From NCBI RefSeq assembly GCF_014633365.1, contig NC_068348.1, positions 14,402,311-14,466,310 on the forward strand: a DNA stretch of 64,000 bases, written 5' to 3'. The translations under genes were made by a program, and so were the position numbers. Each line of letters opens with the position of its first letter. Position 1 is the first letter of the stretch. The stretch comes from Diospyros lotus. Lineage: Eukaryota; Streptophyta; Magnoliopsida; Ericales; Ebenaceae. This document shows positions 35,095 to 46,284 of this stretch, piece after piece. The notes under the pieces were generated by a model that saw only the letters and a program-made list of their open reading frames with translations, had not been told where the DNA came from and did not search any database.

Positions 35095-38000
35095 TTAAGT
35101 TTAATGGAAGACTTAAGCGACTCTGATGTAGTTGATATCGGAGTTAAATCCTATTTGGAGATTAGGGAATAGTAGCTTGGAGACTTAAGAGGATCCGATG
35201 TTGATAGAACCAGTTAGTAGGAACCCCAAGTGGAGGCTTAGGGGAAAGAGAATAAGGGTTCGTAAGATGAAATCCATATTTGGAGATTCGGGGATTGTCG
35301 GTGGAACGCTTAGCAGTTATTGGATTTAAGTGTTGTGTAGTGGAAGTGCATGTCTAGGAAAGTTCTGGCTAAGGAAAGATGTGGTATTTAAGTGTGTCCA
35401 TTTGTGACCCACCTCTCTTTCCTGGGAGCTTACCTAGTGTACTATTCACGAACATACACTATTCCAGTATTCGGTTACTATTCTTAGTAAATAGTAAAAG
35501 CCTGTTAGGGGTTAGTACAAGCAAAATGATCTAGCTATTGAAGTTAGGATCCAATGATATGATTCGGGTGTAAGGTTGACTCGGTAACTAGGATTATGGA
35601 TCCAAGAGATTTAGAGACTATTGATTTGAGGTCATTAGTCGAAATCATTGCGAGAAATGATATGATAATTGTGGTTGTCGAGGATGATCAAATCATGGAT
35701 GATTAGTCGGATAGGACATGGCCTAGCTAAAGAGTTAAGATCAAATGATCAGTATTTTTGAGGATCATTTAGTGTCCCAGAAATGAGATGCAAAGATTAG
35801 GGATCCAACGGATTGGGTCAAGCAAGAGGCCGAAGATGGCCAAATGATGGCGTATGAGTTGCTCCAATTGATGAGGTGACAGTGGTACAAATGATGTGAC
35901 TTACAGAGATGGGATAAGAAACCCTAGCAGCGTGACGACACTACTGGTTTGATGTTCATAGTGACAGATCTGGATCTAGGGACCTGCATTCAGATGGTTG
36001 ATAGACGGCTTGCGATAAGGTACAGGAAGCTCATCGATCGAAGCATCATAGCAGACTGCCTGCGAGACGATCAGATGCTGAAGATCTGGGATAGCCCAGT
36101 AAGGTTTGTACCTTGTATGGGTTTAAGTCCCAATGGTCTAGGGTGTGAGGTGTTCCACTAGCTATGATTGATCTAGGCCAGAAGCCTAGGGAATCAACCA
36201 AAAGTGAGATGGATTGAATATGGATTGAGTGTCCTATTTAAAGAATTGTATTAGGATTCGCAGTCATCTTGGGAGTGGGAGACACGACGAACAATGCTAG
36301 GCTTGAGGAGTAGAATACCTTGGTATCTAGTATGGCAATAGGATCATTAATGGTCATGTGCCAATAATCAACCGGATCTGAAGAACGAAATGCGAGAGTC
36401 AGTGGATTCTCGATAAATGAGATTTCAGGTAGTGGAGCATAACTAGTCTAAAACTTTGACGATGAGTAGTGAGATGGCAACCTCGATTCAAAGTAGAGTT
36501 CGAGTACCAAAAAATGAAAGAGTTGCTTGATAGGTCATATCAACCCTAAAGGAATGATGAGGAGATCTAGTCAATGGAGGTTGTGACTATGATTTAGTGT
36601 GCCAAATAGACCTATGGAATCAGGTAAAGTTGTCGGTGGTCAACCCGATAAAGAGAACTTGGAAGCGTCATGATGAATGGTGGATTGAGAGCAATAATTA
36701 CAAGAAAATAGAGTTCATGGAAGATGATTGGAACCAGATATCGTGATCTGATTCAAGATTTTTGGAGATAAATTAGTTTGAGACTCTTGAGGAATTTCTT
36801 GAAAAAAATTGATTGAGGATCTAAGAATTCATGAGGAAACTTTAGAGTTTTTAGGAAGAAATACGGCGAGGATTGGAGTATAGTAGGTGATGAAAGTACA
36901 TGCCTACCCTATCTGGCAGTATAGTTATGGATTGTCGTCTTGAAGATTGTGCAAATCTTGGATGTGATTGAGAGAATCAAGTAATAACATATGTGTCAGG
37001 ATAACAGGTTGTAATAGGAAGAGCTGCAGACCTAGATCGATTAGAAATTTGAGACTTTCGATTTTTGGAGAATGGAACTCGTATGTAGCCTGGTGGGCAA
37101 ATTAGGAGATGTATCGCTGAGTGATGTCAGTAAGTTATGGAAATAAGGAGCCTGCTAAGATATGGTACAGGCACTTGCAGTCAGTGAAAAGCCATAAGGA
37201 AAATAAAAAATACCAGGAGGTATTATCGGAAGATTTATCAGGATTATTTCCTAATGATGAAATTGCCAATAATAGCTTGAGGTTATTAGATGCTTAGCTA
37301 TAAGTGGCTTGATTGAGGATGTAAATTATCAAGCTTTGAAAAAGGTGATAATCAAGAGTCGATATCTTTACCTCGAACTTGATGAATTATTAAACAACTG
37401 TAAGAGGCTATGATATTTTCTAGGATTGATGCGCGATCGAGGAGTTAAGTAAACCCTTGTAATATTAAGGTTACGTGTGACGCTCTTCATTGTGATACTT
37501 GAGGGTAAATGGTCCCAAGATTTTGATTGGATGATAATGATGTCATAGATTGTGTGGACTAAGAAGCTAAAATAGTACGAATAAAGTTAATTGCACTATT
37601 ACCAAGACAAGTAGACAATAGAGTCGATGAGCAAGTCTGGAGATTGTGAGTTGGTAAGTGAACCTGTGCTACGATTAACTGGAAGTCAAAAGAGCCGATG
37701 GTCAAATGCGAGGAAAGAAATTAGATGATTTTTGTATGATAAAGTATGGTTGGCATGAGATGGTGTCTTAAGGATCGAGCAAGACTAGAGTTAGTTGATA
37801 TGAGAAGTTATTACTCGAGGATTAGTCCAAGAAAATTTGAGGATCAAATGGTTAATTTGATGATATAAAATGTTATTTGAAAAGTGCGACGACTTATTTG
37901 AGTTATGGGTATGAGTGAATAAATATTAGGGTGACAACTAAGTAATGAGGGTTATGAGCAAACGATGCAAGGATATTAGTATTCCTAGACTTGGAAGACA

Positions 38001-41000
38001 ACGATAGATTTCAATGATATTAAAAGATAAGTTACGAAATGAAGATTTGGAGACATAACCTATCAATTATAAAGATTTCTTGATGAAATAGTTATATGAC
38101 ATAATTAGAAGATGATTGTGGACAATTGACAAAAACTTGAGGTTATATCAGGTGATGAATACTTACGAGAATGAGGAACGAACAGTTTATAAGAAACCTC
38201 GAATAGGTTGGCTTGAGTAAAGATCAAGTAATGATTAAGTTTGTGATGACTTAAGGTAAGGCATAGCTAGTTTCAAGGACAAAAATCATTCGAGGACATA
38301 TGATAAACGAGATGATATGGTAGGACCACTAACTTTGTTGTGGCAGTCTGTAAGCCTATGAAACAACCTCGTGATGACAAGATATGTGATGTTTGAGGAT
38401 TCAAGGATACATGATGTAATACCTCGAAACTTGATTAGCTTACACTAGAAGTCTTAAGGTGGCTTAGCTTGAAAGTTGTAATAATGAATGTTACCCAAAA
38501 GTCTTGGAATGGCTTAACTTTGAAGACTTGACTTGGAAGACTTAATTTGGAAGACTTATATTGGCTTGCAAAAGAAGAGGATAATAGAGCTTATCCTAAA
38601 GCCACGTGAGGGAGTATTTGGAGGTTTAAGATTGGAACAAAGGAGAAGCTTGAATAGGAAGATAAAAATATTCAAAGGAAGTAATGATTGATTCTTACCC
38701 CAAAAGTCTTAAGTGGCATGAGTTGGAAGGCTATGAGTGGCTTGGAAGAGAAGAGATAAGGGTCCTTGAGTGTTCTTATCATGAAAGTCACGTGAAGGGG
38801 AGATTGATTGGAAGGAAGTAAAGGCTTGAAGGAGAAGATGAAATCAAAATCAAAGGTTGTCATGATTGATTTTTATCCTAAAGTCTAAACTTGGAAGACT
38901 AGGATTGGCTAAGATTTTCTTTCAAGGAAAGAAGATGATAAAGCTTATCTTGGAAGTGTAGCTGGAAGCCTAGGATTGGAGGAAGTGGAAGCTTGCTTGA
39001 GAAGAATGGAGAAATTTTCAAAGTGTGATGATTACTTGGGTGGAAAAAGAGCAACTTGGTGGCCAAGTAAAATCTTGAGGATTTGGGCATTTAAAGGCTA
39101 TATAAATGGAAGGAATTAAGGCCACAAGAAGCTAAGGAGAAAGGAAAGAAAGCAAGTGCAAGAAAAATCAAAGAAAAAGCAAAGAAGAAAGGAAAGAGAG
39201 ACCTGGCTGGAAAACTGCCAAAACAGAAGGTAATTCGAAGAGGTAAGCTAATTTTATTTTTGTAGGATCATAAAGCATGAAAAGAGGAGTCCGTAGGTAC
39301 AAACGGAGAGCAAATCAGAGTTAAAATGAGCAAGATATGGTCGTTTTAATTTTGGGTTGCAAAATAGAGAAGGGGCAACGCGTGGCCACCCTTTCGGGGG
39401 CACATGAGGGGCCATCCGGGCTCCGATTGGCCTGAAATTTTCACTGTTGTTCTCCTATTTTAATTACCTACAACCTTGTATAAAAATATTTAAGGTTTGG
39501 GTTACTTAAATCCATGATTTCTGCAGAAACAACCCCTAGTGCTCGAAATCGGGCTATAAACAGTGCTATCAAAGAGAAACGATCAAGGTGAGTGGTTCTT
39601 GTGCATGCTTCCTCTTGATCATTCTTGGTTTCATTTGTGAGAGGTTCTTATGCATGCTCCTTGATTCCTATTGATCACTCTTGGTTTCCACTTGTGGATG
39701 GTTGTTGCTTACATCTCATGTTTCCTTACTTTCAAGCATTTCTTTCCTAATTTGCTTGCATCACGAAGTTGGTTGTTGTGGTTCATCGATGGGATTAAAC
39801 ACGACTACTCTTGCACGTAGCTTATGGTTTGCATAACATATTTTCCTTGGTTTGTGCACCGTGCCTACAGGTGAGGTCGTGCCTACCTAATATTCCTTAG
39901 TTTGTACATATTCCTTTTGCTTTGTCTTCCACATATTGTTTGATGATAGTTGCTATTGGTGGATCGAGAACTTGTACATGATAACTTGGGGGCTTGTGGG
40001 TGGAATATTACGATGATTGGGGGGGCAATCCCGTGCCCAGAGGTGGGGTCGTGCTTAGAGGTGAGGCTGAGGGATTGGACCATGATCACGTGCCTAGAGG
40101 TGAGGCTGAGATGTTTCACACAAGCGCTGGCAAGGATGATGGTGACTTAGTGGCTTGTGATCATATTCCTTCTGCTTTGTCATACATCGTGTCATTTGGG
40201 TGACTATGGCGAGTTGGTGCCTTGTCGTGTGTGAACTACCACGGGGGCCTGTGTAAGGGGGCTGACCACGTGGACCTGTGTAAGGGGGCTACCTCGAGCT
40301 TGTGTAAGGGGGCCGAGGGGTTCATACATGGCAAGTAAGAAGGATATCTCGTGCCTGTGTAAGGGGGCCGAGAGATTATATCTTATGTGTTTGTTGCGTT
40401 TGAGCAAATCTTGCATATTGCACATACATCTCGGTGTTTGTATTTGTGGCTATTTGTTGGGGTATCACAAAGGATCTCGTACTCTTGCGGTGAGCTGTGA
40501 TCTTGGGAGATTTTGTTCTTATTTCTACATGTCTCTTGGAAAAACTGCATATTGCTCTTACATGCATAGTTTCTTTCTTACCACTCACTTAGATGTAACA
40601 ATCTAACTCGGGTGTTTCTTACCCCTGGGGCATTCATCGTCCCAGCTTTATCAGAAGTATCAAGCGTTACAGGTTCCAGGTTAAAGCATGAGCAAGGAGG
40701 TGGAGCTTCGCTAGCTTTGGGATCATTGATTCATTATGTAACCAAGTGATGTATTGTAAATGGCAGCTAGGATACTCAAGGTTGTAAAGGGTGTGTGGGG
40801 GTGTTCTACAATTGTATCCACTATGATGTGTTAAGTTATTTTTTCTGGAATGTTGGAAGTCATGAGCATTTCTAGTGCTTGGAAATGAAATCTAGTGGAA
40901 ACCCACTTTATTTAGCTTTGATTAAGCTTATAGGTTCGATCCAATGCTTCCTTTGATAAGGGTTTCCATAACGCCCGTAGGTGATATCTTAATTATATTT

Positions 41001-41464
41001 CAAGTTATTGCGTATTTGGAAAAGTAGGGCGTTACACACGAAATAGTTGATGACATAAGAGTATTTCTTTGAGGATCAATTTAATAAAAGTCAAGATGTA
41101 TTGAGATCAGGGACTTTTGTGTTAAGGTTAGAATATTATTAAAGCATGATTGGTTGGTTCAAGATGAATGACGTCGTAGGAAATCGGAATTAGAGAAATG
41201 TCGTGATTAAGGATATCGATTGGATGACTTAGTGAAAAGCAAATTGAAAATTGATAACGTAGATATGAGAGTTGCAGGCTCATTATGACAATAAGTGTAG
41301 GAGCTCGAGTGGAGACTCGTGGCCCAAGGACCAAGTTATGTGGTTAGTGGCTTTGAAAGAGAAATCTGAAAAGAATGTGTGGTTAACAAATGGGTTGTCT
41401 AGGGATTGATAAGTGTGGTCAGCCCAAGAGTTCTAATTTTGAGGTTTAGAATATGTGGCAAATT
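35095..41464 (+). other. Interior of element D, noncoding, interrupted by a solo LTR
   Basis: The pieces are 35095-38414 and 41037-41464, about 3.7 kb in all. No conserved gag, protease, RT, RNase H or integrase motif could be read in any frame. Positions 35955-36100 (TAGTGACAGATCTGGATC ... GATCAGATGCTGAAGATCTG) match the module in element A's interior. The ORF at 35949-36161 is the chance translation of that module. Confidence 0.55.
38415..41036 (+). mobile_element. Solo LTR in the interior of element D
   Basis: It starts TGTAATACCTCG and ends AGGGCGTTACA. Flanks are CATGA (38410-38414) and CACGA (41037-41041), a TSD with one transition in a CG site. The TATA-like TATATAAAT is at 39099-39107. 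The first half contains three diverged repeats of an AAGTCTTAA(G)TGGC...GAAGAG...TAGAGCTTATC type (38455-38960). At 40060-40380 the phrases GTGCCTAGAGGTGAGGCTGAG and CCTGTGTAAGGGGGC recur. No coding domain. Confidence 0.78.
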
Positions 41465-41496
41465 TCGAGGACAAAATTTTTGTAAGGAGGGGAGAA
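41465..41496 (+). other. Polypurine tract of element D
   Basis: TCGAGGACAAAATTTTTG followed by AAGGAGGGGAGAA lies directly before the 3' LTR. This is a common arrangement in plant Ty3/gypsy chromoviruses. Confidence 0.75.
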
Positions 41497-42165
41497 TGTA
41501 ATACCCCATGTTTGTATGAGGTTGCCACGTAATTTCAATAAGTTTAGAATACCGAAAAATTGGTTTGATAGCAGTTATAAGTACCGAATTGGTTGCATGG
41601 AATACCTCGAAGTGAAATTGTCTAAGGAAAATGACATGGTCTCGACGAGCGTTTCGAGATAGGATTTATGGTATCGAAAGAAATTGAATCGGGAATAGTT
41701 TTCGGTACAACTAAAATGCAACTGTCATTTAGGATATAAAACCGAATCATTGTAGGGGACTCCCGGAAAATTAACTGAAACTTGAGGGGGCTCTGTTTTT
41801 TAGTAATGAGCAACCCTTCAGTGGTTTCAGGATGAAACAATAGCTCGGTGAGGACACTGGGGTGAAATCGTCCTTTTTAACTAAGCTTCAAATTATTAAT
41901 TTTGGATTTTCAATATTGAAATACAATTTAATTTAGCATTTGAGGGCGTATTTGCAATTAGGAAATTGCATAAGTGAAATAGAAAGGAATTTTAGAATTT
42001 AAATTTTAAAATTTTCTATTATTATGCAATAATATATATAATTATATATGTATATATAGTCATGCGTGTGTATACACGCAAACCCCATACCCTCTGCAAC
42101 CTTGACGCCATGCTCTGCAAATCCCTAGCTGCAAGTGAAGTAATTTTCACGCAATAAGGTATGGG

Positions 42166-42464
42166 TGGTCGCTGAATGGGTCAGAACCAATCCGAAAAAG
42201 TGGGGGAGGCTGCTACGATGCAGCCGCGGGGCAGCTGAACCTCGCGGCAGTGTGCCTTGCAGCCAACACTACCACAAGGCAGCTGCTTCTCTCGTGGAAG
42301 ACAGCCGCGAGGCATTTGTGCCTCGCGACATGCAGCTCCTTGCGGCTGGAAAGGTAGTCGCAAGGCTGCCAGCTGGCGGCAATTGTTGCCGCCAGCTTTC
42401 TTTAATCCTCTCTCTTCTTTTTTTTCTTTTTGATTTATTTTGTCCCTTTTTTCATGGCACTACA
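42166..42464 (-). repeat. Truncated 3' LTR of the Tat-like element
   Basis: On the minus strand it starts TGTAGTGCCATG and stops at GCGACCA, after the part that matches 46320-46567. A 27-base perfect hairpin lies at 42371-42397. Confidence 0.75.
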
Positions 42465-42481
42465 ATTGCCCCCTACTCTTC
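42465..42481 (-). other. Polypurine tract of the Tat-like element
   Basis: On the minus strand GAAGAGTAGGGGGCAAT abuts the LTR start TGTAGTGCC. This sets the element's orientation. Confidence 0.7.
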
Positions 42482-42545
42482 TGTTTTGTCTTTAGACAAA
42501 AGTGAAGAGTAAAATATTTAGCCAAGGAGTCGGGTTTAGCACCTT

Positions 42546-43740
42546 GACTCAACCAAAGATTCCATGATGCCCCAAGATCTAACGCCAGCCAAGGGCTTTA
42601 GGTAACAGATTATCTCTAGGCAGCCATACCCTTGATAGGTAGATTCCATGCAGAATTCTTGCCGAGTGTCTGAGCTTGCCGAGAGGTCTAGGCGCCGGAT
42701 CAGCTAAGGAGTCGGGTCTAGCTCGGGAGCATAGCACCAAACTCAGTCAATGGATCCCGACGAGCCTACGGGCACAGTCTCCAGAGCATCCGGTGATCCC
42801 ATGATGGATTATAGCGCTCTGACTATTGTGTTCTCCATGTCCGTCTTTCAGGGTTAGCCTATTTTAGGGAATCTGGGTTTGGCCAGTGGTTTGGCATAAG
42901 ATTCCGGCCAGACATCCAAGTTTGCCGGGAGACCTAGGCGCCAGATCTACCAAGAAGTTGGTTCTAGGAAAAAAGGCATAGCACCCAATTCAAGCGAGGG
43001 ATCTGGGTGAGTCTGCGGGCATAAGCATCGGATGTTCTGGTGATCCCGAGCTAACTCATGGTCATAGGCACCAGATTGCAACTGGATGACTCAACTCCGA
43101 TAAGTGGGGTCATGGTAGAGTTGTCACAGGGTTGTTGTCTTTTCATGCCTTCCTTGGGCCAGTCTACCTTAGGGGATCTAGGTTTGGCTAGTGGCCCAGT
43201 GCGGGATTCCTACCAGGCATCCGAGTTTGCCGGGAGACTTAGGCGCCAGATTGCCACTAGGTGACTTGACCTTCAGGAGCGGTCTTATGCTAGAGCTATC
43301 AGGTGATCATTTCACTTCTTTTCCGCCTTCCTAGGGTCAGTCTACCTCAGGGAATCTAGGTTTGGCCAGTGGTCCAGCACGGGATTCCTACCAGACATCC
43401 GAGTTTGCTGGGAGACCTAAGCACCGAATCAACCAAGGAGTCAGGTCTGGCAAAAAAGGCATAGCACCGAACTCGAACAAGGGATCTAGGTGAGTCTGCG
43501 GGCATAGGCATCGGATGTTCTGGTAATCCCGGGCCAACCCGTGGTCATCGGCACCAAATTGCCGCTGGGTGACTTAACCTATTGGAAGCAAGCTGTACTT
43601 GAGTCGCTATACCTGCATGACACATACAAATAATCTGGGCTCATGCAGATTTTACGTGGTTCGGCTTATAGTTTTTCCTACTCCACGGGAATACATGGGA
43701 TATATTCTTTTATTTATCAGGGGATGTTATTACAATGGAA
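42546..43740 (-). repeat. Tandem-repeat region between pol remnant and 3' LTR
   Basis: Plus-strand phrase GGAATCTAGGTTTGGCCAGT (with variants) recurs at about 42867, 43168 and 43350. GCATCCGAGTTTGCCGGGAG-like sequence follows each copy. GAGTCTGCGGGCATA.GCATCGGATGTTCTGGT occurs at about 43011 and 43493. There is no ORF. Repeats at this position are known from Tat/Ogre-type elements. Confidence 0.65.
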
Positions 43741-43801
43741 AATTAAAGACAATTTCGGCCTCTAACCGGGTCGAGTAACACTTCTAATGACAAACTTGAC
43801 T

Positions 43802-44056
43802 CTACGTCTCATGCTTCGTCCCTTCCCCTAGGGCTAAAGCCGGGAAGTACCTCTCGAGGTGCACGGTGTTCCAAGCTTTTCTTATCGCCTCTCTTTGTGG
43901 TGTCGATAGTGTGCACCTGTTGGGGTCTATCATCTTCTGGATTTTGTAAGGTCCTTCGCACTTCGGGCTGGGTTTCCATTCCCCTTCTATTACCTTCCCC
44001 TGCGTCCAAAATTTCAATTTGGGTGACAAACTGTTCTTCTCGGTCGAACAACTCAA
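43802..44056 (-). pseudogene. Integrase C-terminal remnant of the Tat-like element
   Basis: The frame reads LKFWTQGKVIEGEWKPSPKCEGPYKIQ, then CTLSTPQREAIRKAWNTVHLERYFP. This matches the end of Ty3/gypsy integrase (pattern GKLxPxWEGPYxI ... PRxWNxxxLKxYYP). It follows the gag remnant with nothing between, so the junction of the internal deletion is near 43990-44020. It carries no catalytic residues. Confidence 0.7.
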
Positions 44057-45405
44057 TCATAGAATTTGGCTCGGAGAAAGCTAAAGATCTTCTAAGCGGG
44101 GCGTATGTAGTTCCGTTTAGTAGGGCTGACACCGCTAACCCGACTGGGAGATCCCTTACTTCCTGCGTCGTGGCTCTGAATTGCTCGATGTATTGTTTCA
44201 GGGATTCATTCGACTTCTTCTATAAGCTCATTAGATATATTGCACTCTTCGAGAGAGAGATAGACGGAGAATGCATTTAGGAAATCTTTCTTCAACTGCT
44301 CGAATGATTGTATATGTCCTGCTAGTAATTTGGTGAACCACTGTTGAGCTTGTCCTGTCAGGGAGAGTGGGAAAGCCCTGCACCTCGTGACCTCATTCCA
44401 TCCATGTAGCACAGCTACTGCGACAAAATGTTGTAAATGCTTCTCAGGGTCTTCCCTTTCCGAGTATATCGAAAGGTGTGGCAGTTCGAACCCTGGTTGC
44501 ACTAGTCACCTTTGGATTTCCTCAGATAGAGGAAACCCTTTCGAGGGAGTTACCTTTGGTATCATCATTACCTGCTTCTGTTCTAGCACCTCTTTTATGA
44601 GGGGTTCAATGTCAAACACGCTAAGTGTTTCTTGTTTCCTTTCATTTTGGCAAAGAGATGGGTCGTAAGGCACTCTTGAGTAGGTGTTTTCTGTTTTCTC
44701 TCTATACGTGGTAGCTTTTCTCGCCCTCATGCTATTTTTTCTTCTCGAGTCTCTTACTTCCGGGACTTGACTATTCAGCCCTGGAGTTCTGATTCTTTCC
44801 CCCTGCCGAGGGGTTCTGGAAGGGTTGTCCTGGGATCTCTGATGTTCTACCCTTGTATCGATTTGTCCCATGTGGGGAATGTGAATGTCCAGCCTTAGTT
44901 CACGTAACAAAGCAGTGACTTCCTGTAGTCTTCTCATATTCTCCTCATTGTTCACCCTAAGTTCATTATTCTGTTGTTTCAGTTCCTCAAAGTTCTTCTG
45001 CAATAGTTCATAATCCAAGAGTAAGACTGTGGGTGGAGCTATTCTTGAAGTTCCCACAAGGTTTCTATTGGGAATTGAAGACTATCCAAATGAGTGTTGT
45101 TCCTGGTTAGCGGGCGCTGCATGTGGGACTTGTTCCCCTCGCCCTGTTGCGTATCTCCTCAATCCAACTACGTGTGCTTCTTCTTGCTCCGAATGCTCCA
45201 TGCCCCCCAGTCCGGGGGTATGGTTGCATTCGAGCATAGGAAAATTCTCAGAACGCACCTCGTTGCTAGGGTGATCTACCGAAAATCCTAGTACTATAGA
45301 GTACACTGGGTGGGGGCATTTCGTGGCTCCTGCCCTGGTATGAGTGCTCCTTCGGGTGGGATCAGGTGGGCTTGCCAAACCAGTTGATCTTATCCCTCTC
45401 GGCAT
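44020..45405 (-). pseudogene. gag: Gag of the Tat-like element, two stops and a frameshift
   Basis: The frame starts at ATG 45405 (MPRGIRSTGLASPPDP) and stays in one frame to 44206, broken by TAG at 45082-45084 and TGA at 44506-44508. The middle has a coiled-coil-like stretch (DYELLQKNFEELKQQNNELRVN, about 45020-44950). The retrotransposon gag domain follows: DPEKHLQHFVAVAVLHGWNE, CRAFPLSLTGQAQQWFTKLL and SFEQLKKDFLNAF. After a shift near 44210-44230 the next frame continues as SNESLKQYIEQFRATTQEV and DLPVGLAVSALLNGTTYAPL, the usual end of the domain. Gag kept more sequence than pol. Confidence 0.85.
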
Positions 45406-45435
45406 CTCGTGTTAAGATTGACTTTTTGTTGCGAT

Positions 45436-45453
45436 TTCCCACAGACGGTGCCA
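45436..45453 (-). other. PBS region of the Tat-like element
   Basis: On the minus strand TGGCACCGTCTGTGGGAA starts six bases after the LTR end. It is one base from the TGGCGCCGTCTGTGGGAA seen behind the LTRs of many plant Ty3/gypsy elements. Confidence 0.7.
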
Positions 45454-45589
45454 AATTATTGTTGCCAAAATACAACAATTAAAATTTATGATGTGGGGTC
45501 CACTCAAGCTCGGTGTCGGGTGAAGTTAGGTTGCCGTAAGAGATGTTGCTTCAAGAGAGATTGCCGTTAGGATGCTCGCCGCAAGGATT

Positions 45590-46085
45590 TTCCGCTAGTT
45601 CTCGCCACGAGCTCTTGCCACTAGCTCTCGCCACAAGGTCTTGCCACTAGCTTTCGCCGCTAGCTCTCACCACGAGGTCTTGCCACTAGCTTTCGTCACT
45701 AACTCTCGCCACAAGGTCTTGCCACTAGCTCTCGCCACGAGGTCTTGCCACTAGCTTTCGTCGCTAACTCTCGCCACAAGGTCTTGCCACTAGCTCTCGC
45801 CGTTAGCTCTTGCCACAAGGTCTTGCAACTAGCTCTCGCCATAAGGTCTTGCCACTAGCTCTCGCCATAAGGTCTTGCCACTAGCTCTTGCCACAAGGTC
45901 TTTCCACTAGCTCTCGTCGGTAGCTCTTTCCACTAGCTCTTGCCACTAGCTCTCGCCACAAGATCTTGCCACTAGCTCTCGCCGCTAGCTCTTGCCGCAA
46001 GCTTCGCCACAAGCTTCGCCACAAGGCTTAGCTTTCGCCGCTAGGTTCGCCACAAGACTTTACCTTCTCCGCTAGGTTTGCCGCA
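45590..46085. repeat. Minisatellite of CTAGCTCTCGCCACAAGGTCTTGCCA-like units
   Basis: The stretch is built from two short words, CTAGCTCTCGCC and ACAAGGTCTTGCCA, with variants GCTAGCTCT and ACGAGGTCTTGCCA. They alternate for about 500 bases and become irregular towards 46080. Being downstream of the TATA box on the minus strand, it would be transcribed as R/U5. Confidence 0.85.
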
Positions 46086-46274
46086 AGGATTCGACCCTGT
46101 TAATGCTAAGAAAATGGGTTAGAAGCCTCACATGAATCTTCCCCACAAAGACCCTCCGATGCCAAAGTCAGTCCCGAATCCCGATGAATATTCACGAAAA
46201 AATAGTAAAAGTATATTCAAAGTGTCCAGATTTTACCAAAGTTGGGAAAGTCCTCATTAATGTCCGGTAGCTGG

Positions 46275-46284
46275 CTATTTATAG
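46275..46284 (-). promoter_or_regulatory. TATA box of the Tat-like 5' LTR
   Basis: CTATAAATAG lies on the minus strand about 285 bases into the LTR. It is the only clear core-promoter motif in this LTR. Confidence 0.55.

Noticed and set aside
45590..46085. CRISPR-like array
   Set aside because: The units are contiguous and variable with no unique spacers; it is a minisatellite within a plant retrotransposon LTR.
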